Positions 6,368 to 10,682 of a stretch of DNA of 10,682 nucleotides are shown here, piece after piece (position 1 is the first letter of the stretch; each line of letters starts with the position of its first letter). The position numbers and the translations under genes were made by a program. The DNA is taken from positions 1 to 10,682 of the forward strand of contig BOBI01000073.1 of assembly GCA_026002305.1 (NCBI GenBank), written 5' to 3'. The notes beneath the pieces were generated by a model, which did no database searches, was not told the DNA's origin, and was given only the letters and a program-made list of their open reading frames with translations. This DNA comes from Spirochaetia bacterium. GTDB taxonomy: Bacteria; Spirochaetota; Spirochaetia; Treponematales; Breznakiellaceae.

Positions 6368-7897
6368 TCATCTTGCGTATTCTACTATGCGGGTTTCCCG
6401 GATGATTGTAACTTTGATGCGCCCCGGGTAGCGTAGATCGGTTTCGATTTTTTTTGCAACATCACGGGCGATAACTTTGGTGGTTTCGTCGCTTACTTCG
6501 TCGCTGTGAACGATTACGCGCAATTCGCGGCCGGCCTGAATAGCAAAGGATTTTTCCACGCCGGTAAAACTGGTTGCAATGTCCTCAAGATTTTTAAGGC
6601 GTTTGATGTAGTTATCCATGGTCTCTTTGCGGGCGCCCGGACGCGCGGCGCTTATCGCGTCGGCAATCTGAACAATGACACTTTCTATACAAGACGGCTC
6701 AATATCGTTATGGTGGCTGCCTATCGCGTTGATGATGCGGGGGTCCTCACCCATTTTTCGTGCCATGTCCATGCCAATTTCGGCGTGGTTAAGCTCGGAA
6801 TCGGTTTCCACACCCTTGCCAATGTCGTGGAATAATGCGCCGCGTTTTGCAAGCTCTGTGTTTGCCCCTATTTCCGCCGCCAAAAGGCTGGCAATGTGCG
6901 CAACCTCTTTTGAGTGGTATAGCACATTCTGCCCGTAGCTTGTACGGAAAAAGAGCCGCCCCAAAGCGCGAATACCTTCTTGGGAAATATTGTGAATCCC
7001 AAGGTCGTAGAGAACCTTCTCGCCTTCCTCGAAAATCTTTTGCGAAATATCTTTGGAAACACGGGTAACCACTTCCTCGATCCGCGCGGGGTGAATCCGC
7101 CCGTCGGAAATAAGCCTTTCCATCGCAACCTTTGCGATTTCCCTGCGCACCGGATCAAAACAGGAAATAACCACAGCTTCCGGCGTGTCGTCGATGATAA
7201 TATCAACACCGGTAATTGTTTCCAGCGTACGGATATTACGGCCTTCGCGCCCGATAATGCGCCCCTTCATCTCGTCGTTGGGCAAATTCACGGTGGTTAC
7301 CGTAACCTCGCCCGTAATTTCGGTAGCCACACGCTGGATGGTGGATAAAAGAATGTCGCGTGCTTTCTTTTCCGCCGAAAGATTCGCTTCCGATTCAATT
7401 TTATTGATTATCGTTTGCGCATCGTGCTTTGCTTCGTTTTCCAGCTCACTAATAATCAGCGCTTTAGCCTCATCAACCGAGAGTCCTGAAATTCGCTCTA
7501 ATTCTGTCCTAAGCTTGCACCCTTCCTGTTTAAGCGCATTCTCGCGCTCGACAAAAACCCGCTCTTTTTCAGCAAGCTGCTGCTCAACACGCTCTACCTG
7601 ACGTAGTTTCTTGTCAATAGAGTCTTCTTTTTGTAAAACACGGTGTTCAAACCGCTGTAATTCCGCCCGTCTTTCCCGAGTCTCCCGTTCCGCCTGCTTT
7701 TGCTCGCTGATTATCTTTTCTTTTGCTTCAAGAAGCATCTCTTTTCGAGCCGCTTCTGCTTGCTTTACCGCATCCTCTTTAATCCGCGTAGCTTCTTGTT
7801 CAGAAGCCGTTAGTTTTAATCTGGCAAACAGCCATCTAATAGTCCAGCCTAAGGTTAACCCGGCAAGAGGTAGGACAATCCAAAATATTATGTCCAT
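6368..7897 (-). CDS. rny: Ribonuclease Y
   Basis: This 509-aa membrane-anchored endoribonuclease would start bulk mRNA decay. Features in order are one N-terminal membrane segment (residues 3-24), a long charged coiled coil (about 30-180), a KH RNA-binding domain with GRIIGREGRNIRTLE (212-226), and an HD phosphohydrolase domain with His328, the HD pair His357-Asp358 (LFHDIGKG), His395-His396 and Asp413. The length matches the family (about 520 aa). The start ATG at 7897 is preceded by AAGGGG at a suitable distance. It is the first gene of a two-gene operon with dnaX, read from a near-consensus promoter just upstream. All key metal-binding residues appear intact. Confidence 0.97.
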   Translation of the reverse strand: MDIIFWIVLPLAGLTLGWTIRWLFARLKLTASEQEATRIKEDAVKQAEAARKEMLLEAKEKIISEQKQAERETRERRAELQRFEHRVLQKEDSIDKKLRQVERVEQQLAEKERVFVERENALKQEGCKLRTELERISGLSVDEAKALIISELENEAKHDAQTIINKIESEANLSAEKKARDILLSTIQRVATEITGEVTVTTVNLPNDEMKGRIIGREGRNIRTLETITGVDIIIDDTPEAVVISCFDPVRREIAKVAMERLISDGRIHPARIEEVVTRVSKDISQKIFEEGEKVLYDLGIHNISQEGIRALGRLFFRTSYGQNVLYHSKEVAHIASLLAAEIGANTELAKRGALFHDIGKGVETDSELNHAEIGMDMARKMGEDPRIINAIGSHHNDIEPSCIESVIVQIADAISAARPGARKETMDNYIKRLKNLEDIATSFTGVEKSFAIQAGRELRVIVHSDEVSDETTKVIARDVAKKIETDLRYPGRIKVTIIRETRIVEYAR

Positions 7898-7937
7898 TAT
7901 ATAATCCCCTTACCATTAATAAACAAAAATTCTACTT

Positions 7938-7967
7938 ATTATACTGTATCGGCTTGCACACCGTCAA
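7938..7967 (-). promoter_or_regulatory. Sigma-70-type promoter for rny-dnaX
   Basis: On the reverse strand, TTGACG (7962-7967) and a perfect TATAAT (7938-7943) are separated by 18 bp. Transcription would start near 7931 and leave a leader of about 35 nt before the rny ATG. This is one of the two best promoter matches in the window. Confidence 0.75.
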
Positions 7968-8041
7968 TTATAAGAAAAGCACGGGCGGCAATTCTAAATT
8001 TGAGTCCCCTCCGAAAATCAAGCCGTTTGGAATACCGTAGA

Positions 8042-8057
8042 CCGCATTTTGATGCGG
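8042..8057. repeat. Small perfect hairpin
   Basis: CCGCAT (8042-8047) and ATGCGG (8052-8057) surround the loop TTTG. It lies just before repeat copy F, and no T-run follows it on either strand. The function is unknown. The remaining sequence at 7968-8041 shows nothing else clear. Confidence 0.5.
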
Positions 8058-8078
8058 ATACTGGGAAACCATGCAAAG

Positions 8079-8139
8079 ACGGCGTGCGGTTTGTAATACA
8101 AAACCCTTTGGCTGCATATTGCGGCAGACGCAGAGGTGC
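8079..8139. repeat. Dispersed repeat copy F (forward, diverged)
   Basis: Three blocks, GGCGTGCGGTTT (8081-8092), CCCTTTGGCT (8104-8113) and CAGAGGTGC (8131-8139), match copy A at 2314, 2338 and 2365. The spacing is nearly the same (23 and 27 nt, against 24 and 27). The first 18 nt (8079-8096) also exactly match the reverse complement of 2860-2877 in the long palindrome. Confidence 0.65.
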
Positions 8140-8178
8140 TTTTTAAACTTCAAGATTAGTGCAATTAGGCAAGCCGCT

Positions 8179-8199
8179 CGCAGAACCCATCGTTCCGCG
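8179..8199. repeat. Short imperfect hairpin
   Basis: CGCAGAAC (8179-8186) pairs with GTTCCGCG (8192-8199) with one mismatch, around the loop CCATC. It lies in an otherwise featureless stretch (8140-8290), where I see no gene or promoter. Confidence 0.4.
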
Positions 8200-8293
8200 T
8201 TGGTGCTATTCGGACGTTATCTTTTCCTTAATCGCCAGTAGCGGTTTAACCGACATAACGCAATACGCTTCACGATGGAACCCGCGAGCACCA

Positions 8294-8380
8294 GCCGCCT
8301 ATATAGCAAAAGCAGAAAAACGCCTTTGACGCTAACACAGGGAAGAAACAGGCAGCCTCTGTCCATTCCGCAATGGAACC
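8294..8380. repeat. Dispersed repeat copy D (reverse)
   Basis: The reverse complement of these 87 bases matches 2414-2499 (copy B and its upstream flank) with about six differences by eye. It includes the CATTGCGGAATGGA block, the GGCTGCCTGTTTCTTCCCT junction, the core and the TATATAGGCGGC end. It lies in inverted orientation to copies A-C. Confidence 0.85.
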
Positions 8381-8432
8381 TTTGAGCTTTACCGCCCTTA
8401 CGACAAATGCAGAAGTAAAAATGCCTTTGCGT

Positions 8433-8493
8433 ATAAGCCGCACGCCACCCCTACCACAAAAGCAGAAAAAACGCATTTGACGCTAACATAGGG
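8433..8493. repeat. Dispersed repeat copy E (reverse)
   Basis: The reverse complement reads CCCTATGTTAGCGTCAAA, then a six-T tract, then a GTGGTAGGGGTGGCGTGCGG segment. This is most similar to copy C. It lies about 150 bp from copy D, a spacing comparable to the 159-183 bp between the left-side copies. Confidence 0.8.
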
Positions 8494-8626
8494 GCTTGGT
8501 TCCCAAACAGAGACTGGAAAACAGTCATTGCATGGAAACCAAAGTGCTTGGTGCACCGCATTTTTTACTTTTGCACACCGGCTTTAAGAACTGCTGTTAT
8601 AACCGGAGCGCCGCGTTTTTTCTTTC

Positions 8627-8870
8627 CTTCAATTCGTAGTCGTATGAAATTTAACCACTAACGACACAAACAGCACGAACAAAATGCAAAAAATAAAAGT
8701 TTTCCTTTGAAATATTCTGTATTTTTGCTCGTTTTGTGGTAAATTGCTTTGTTTTCTACCGCGAAAGCGCAAAGGAACAGAAAAGAAAGGTGTGTTCTCT
8801 TAAAATCTTCGTGTATTTGGTGTAGCCTGCAGGAAATTCTTCAATTTTTGTACACGGCTACGAATTGAAG
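8627..8870. repeat. 244-bp segment bounded by a 13-bp perfect inverted repeat
   Basis: CTTCAATTCGTAG (8627-8639) is exactly mirrored by CTACGAATTGAAG (8858-8870). A second CTTCAATT (8839-8846) can also pair with the right arm as a local hairpin. Inside, the AACAAAATGCAAAAAATA region (about 8678-8695) is roughly complementary to the TATTTTTGCTCGTTTTGTGG region (about 8720-8739). No target-site duplication is evident and no protein is encoded. It may be a MITE-like remnant. Confidence 0.6.
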
Positions 8871-8909
8871 ATCAATATATTACTTGCCTCTAATGTTTTT
8901 TTTTCTTGC

Positions 8910-8938
8910 TTGACACAATCAACACCTATCATTATATT
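8910..8938 (+). promoter_or_regulatory. Promoter of the abiE toxin-antitoxin operon
   Basis: A perfect TTGACA (8910-8915) and TATATT (8933-8938) are 17 bp apart. The leader to the ATG at 8987 is about 40 nt. It contains a short CGTATCGTATCG direct repeat (8944-8955) and an imperfect palindrome with TTGT (8957-8960) and ACAA (8969-8972) arms. AbiEi proteins are known to repress their own promoters, so these repeats are candidate operators; the match to any known operator is not established. Confidence 0.7.
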
Positions 8939-8986
8939 ATAAACGTATCGTATCGCTTGTTAATATATACAATTCGAGGGTAAAAT

Positions 8987-9589
8987 ATGACCACAAAACG
9001 TATTCAAAGACTGGAGGGACTTTTTAAAGCAAATGGGCCAATTCTCAGGTCGGCTAACCTGCGGTCTGTTAAGTTTTGCAGTAAGGATATAGCCGAAATG
9101 ATTAAGGCGGGGCAGATTTCACAAGTCCGAAGGGGTTACTACGCTTGGGGTCCGCTTATGGAAACCCTAAACGATATGGAAGTCCTTGCCTCCCTCATTC
9201 CCGAAGGCATTGTCTCATTCTTTTCGGCCGCCCAATACCATGACCTGACTGCGGTAATCCCGAGGTCCATCGAAATCACCCTACCATCATCCATACGAAC
9301 ACCGGTGCTGCCGGGAAATCTGCATGTTACAGTCCATAAGTCCGCTAATCACATCTATCCGGTAGGGATTGAAGCCATTCAAGTCGATAATCATACCCTA
9401 AAGGTCTATGACCGGGAGCGTACCGTATGTGATTTTATCCGAAATCGGCTGAAAATCGGGAAGGATGTGGCTCTGGAAGTGCTGAAGAATTATATGTCCG
9501 GGAAGAAAAATCTGCAAAAGCTCTATGAATATGCCAAACTCCTACAAATTGAAGGGGTAATAAACCCCTACGTGGAGGTGCTGGTTTGA
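8987..9589 (+). CDS. abiEi: AbiEi-family antitoxin / transcriptional autoregulator
   Basis: This 200-aa protein is the antitoxin of a type IV toxin-antitoxin pair. In this family the antitoxin opposes the toxin without binding it directly and represses the operon. The N-terminal part (residues about 5-54, ending QVRRGYYAWGP) has the winged-helix layout typical of AbiEi. It is followed by the family patterns SFFSAAQYHDLTAVIPRSIEITLP (77-100) and VYDRERTVCDFIRNR (140-154). The ATG at 8987 has GAGGG (8976-8980) 6 nt before it. The gene overlaps the toxin gene by 4 nt and has its own promoter. Length and motifs indicate an intact gene. Related members act in phage abortive infection or plasmid stabilisation; which applies here is unknown. 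Confidence 0.9.
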   Translation: MTTKRIQRLEGLFKANGPILRSANLRSVKFCSKDIAEMIKAGQISQVRRGYYAWGPLMETLNDMEVLASLIPEGIVSFFSAAQYHDLTAVIPRSIEITLPSSIRTPVLPGNLHVTVHKSANHIYPVGIEAIQVDNHTLKVYDRERTVCDFIRNRLKIGKDVALEVLKNYMSGKKNLQKLYEYAKLLQIEGVINPYVEVLV

Positions 9590-10482
9590 CCGTAGATAGT
9601 GTCAAAGCGAAACTCAAAAAGGTAGCCGCTACGGAGGGCAAGGATTTTAACTATATCCTGATGCACTACTTCATAGAGCGCCTCCTTTATCGACTCTCTG
9701 TATCCCCCTATGCCGGAAATTTCATCCTAAAGGGCGGGTTGCTCCTTTATACCGTACTGGAGCAGCGGGCAAGAGCAACCCGCGATATAGACCTCTTGGC
9801 CTATCATATTCAGAACCTCCCGGATGAACTGGTCAGGATATTCAGAGAAATCGCCGTAATACCCAGTGATGACGCTGTATCCTTTGATACGGAAGGCATC
9901 ACCGTGGAACGGATTAAGGAAGATGCCGATTGTCAGGGAATCCGTATAAAGCTCACCGGGTTCCTTGACCGGAGCCGCCATATCTTGCAGTTTGACATTG
10001 GGTTTGGGGACGTTATCGTCCCCAAACCTGTTGATATGACCTACCCAACACTTTTGAGCATGGAACCGCCCCACCTCAAAGCCTATACCCTTGAATCGGT
10101 GATTGCCGAGAAGTTTCAGGCCAGCATTTACCTTGCGGAAGCCAATAGCCGGATGAAGGATTTTTACGACATCTACGAGCTTTGCAGTAGTTTCGAATTT
10201 GAGGGTTCCACATTGTATGAAGCCATTGCCCAAACCTTTGAACGCCGGAAAACCGAAATGCCGGAAGTACCGACCATATTCAAAGATACCTTCCCACTAT
10301 TGGCTGATAAGCAAACCCAATGGAAGGCTTTTCAGCGGCGCTTAGGCGTTATCTTGAACAAGGACTTCCCGGCTGTTATGACGGCCATTAAGGACTTCCT
10401 GCTGCCTGTTTACGGTGCCCTTTATCGAAAGGAATCGTTTTCAGGGCATTGGAACAAGGCGGGGCAGGCTTGGGAAGGATAA
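9586..10482 (+). CDS. abiEii: AbiEii/AbiGii-family nucleotidyltransferase toxin
   Basis: This 298-aa protein is the toxin of the pair, a DNA polymerase beta-like nucleotidyltransferase. Related toxins (the MenT group) inactivate tRNA by adding nucleotides. Visible motifs are ILKGGLLLY (47-55) and RATRDIDLL (63-71), with catalytic-type Asp67 and Asp69. A likely third acidic residue is Asp137 (QFDIGF), followed by ESVIAEKFQA (170-179) and RMKDFYDIYEL (189-199). Translation starts at TTG 9586, overlapping the antitoxin stop (TTGA), with GGAGGT (9574-9579) 6 nt upstream. The next in-frame ATG (9661) would cut into the conserved N-terminal helices. All motifs are present, so the toxin is probably active. 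Whether it targets tRNA is inferred from the family. Confidence 0.92.
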   Translation: MTVDSVKAKLKKVAATEGKDFNYILMHYFIERLLYRLSVSPYAGNFILKGGLLLYTVLEQRARATRDIDLLAYHIQNLPDELVRIFREIAVIPSDDAVSFDTEGITVERIKEDADCQGIRIKLTGFLDRSRHILQFDIGFGDVIVPKPVDMTYPTLLSMEPPHLKAYTLESVIAEKFQASIYLAEANSRMKDFYDIYELCSSFEFEGSTLYEAIAQTFERRKTEMPEVPTIFKDTFPLLADKQTQWKAFQRRLGVILNKDFPAVMTAIKDFLLPVYGALYRKESFSGHWNKAGQAWEG

Positions 10483-10577
10483 CCTAGCCTGGAAATATTG
10501 GCAAAAAGTGGCACATGGATTTTGGTTCAAGGTATGTCTTGGTAAGTCAAGATCATGTGAATCACAAGTGATAATGT

Positions 10578-10630
10578 CCCCCCTAAGAACCACGAGGGAA
10601 AATGTCACCCCCCGTGGTAGCTTAGGAGGG
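10578..10630 (+). promoter_or_regulatory. Hairpin covering the transposase ribosome-binding site
   Basis: CCCCCCTAAG (10578-10587) pairs with CTTAGGAGGG (10621-10630) with a single mismatch. Inside it, CCACG (10590-10594) pairs with CGTGG (10613-10617), and GGG (10596-10598) can pair with the C-run at 10608-10612. The outer stem contains the whole Shine-Dalgarno AGGAGGG (10624-10630). Hairpins of this type in IS10 and IS50 limit transposase translation from transcripts that read in from outside; the same role is inferred here. Confidence 0.6.
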
Positions 10631-10641
10631 TGAAATACACT

Positions 10642-10682
10642 ATGAGCAAAGAAGAACTGGGGCGGCTAACCCTGATCACCGG
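10642..10682 (+). CDS. Transposase, N-terminal fragment (runs off the window)
   Basis: The ATG at 10642 follows AGGAGGG (10624-10630) and opens MSKEELGRLTLITG before the window ends. This short N-terminus resembles the start of ISNCY-type transposases with an N-terminal helix-turn-helix and an rve-type integrase core. Only 13 codons are visible, so the family is tentative. The strong ribosome-binding site and repeat-rich upstream DNA support a real gene start. Confidence 0.5.
   Translation, partial: MSKEELGRLTLIT

Larger units (their letters stand above)
10573..10682 (+). mobile_element. Left end of an insertion sequence (truncated by the window)
   Basis: Beyond the toxin gene the sequence changes to a G/C-run-rich stretch. 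Two AATGTC(A)CCCCCC direct repeats (10573-10583 and 10601-10613, 28 bp apart) could be transposase-binding sites. They precede the start of a transposase-like frame. The exact IS boundary is a guess, because the other end and the target duplication lie outside the window. Nothing else is evident between 10483 and 10572 except a TGTGAATCACA palindrome (10556-10566). Confidence 0.5.

Noticed and set aside
7953..7962. GCACACCG element shared by 2844, 7955 and 8573 as part of the rny promoter
   Set aside because: The shared stretch is only 8-10 bp next to otherwise dissimilar sequence, which could be chance or a repeat remnant. It adds nothing to the promoter call.
8161..8345. Integron attC sites in the right repeat field
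   Set aside because: Short palindromes and GTTAGCG/GCTAAC motifs are present, but no GTTRRRY and RYYYAAC core pair flanks a cassette gene, and no integrase is in the window.
8270..8476. 68-aa reverse open frame across repeats D and E as a gene
   Set aside because: It is made of two repeat cores read in the same frame (FFCFC..GG twice), has no convincing ribosome-binding site, and the frame is broken in other copies.
10528..10551. CAAG/CTTG triple repeat as terminator of the abiE operon
   Set aside because: Arms are only 4 bp and no T-run follows, so it was not called as a terminator.

Overview
The window looks like chromosomal DNA from a spirochaete, most likely a Treponema-type organism. 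This is an inference. It rests on the style of the short collagen-like lipoprotein, the DnaX N-terminus (EFEVTATRKRPRTFDEL), the pairing of core genes with many intergenic repeats, and moderate GC content. No rRNA, tRNA or CRISPR array was seen.

Layout. Positions 1-125 may be the 3' end of a gene. Positions 126-315 hold an AT-rich degenerate 7-bp repeat array. A structured leader of three hairpins (377-441) precedes a 571-aa exported lipoprotein with a short Gly-X-Y stretch (446-2161), which ends at a very strong intrinsic terminator (2205-2247). Positions 2248-2940 are a repeat field with three forward copies of a dispersed repeat (A, B, C) and a long imperfect palindrome. A forward operon follows: an exported META/HslJ-like protein (2982-3641), a YbaK/EbsC-type aminoacyl-tRNA deacylase (3669-4139) and an EamA-family transporter (4117-5013). 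It converges with a reverse operon made of rny (RNase Y, 7897-6368) and dnaX (clamp-loader gamma/tau subunit, 6361-5027), driven by a near-consensus promoter at 7938-7967.

Positions 7968-8900 are a second repeat field. It carries reverse copies of the same repeat (D, E), one forward copy (F) and a separate 13-bp inverted repeat spanning 244 bp. The right end is accessory: an AbiEi/AbiEii type IV toxin-antitoxin operon with its own promoter (8910-10482), then the left end of an insertion sequence whose transposase starts at 10642 and runs off the window. A hairpin covers that transposase's ribosome-binding site.

How the parts fit: the centre (2.98-7.90 kb) is housekeeping (tRNA quality control, export, RNA decay, replication). 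It is bracketed by repeat fields carrying copies of one repeat in opposite orientation, with accessory DNA (toxin-antitoxin and IS) beyond the right field. The most unusual features are the repeat family, the structured leaders of the lipoprotein and transposase genes, and the abiE module beside the IS. I found no clearly new multi-gene system.
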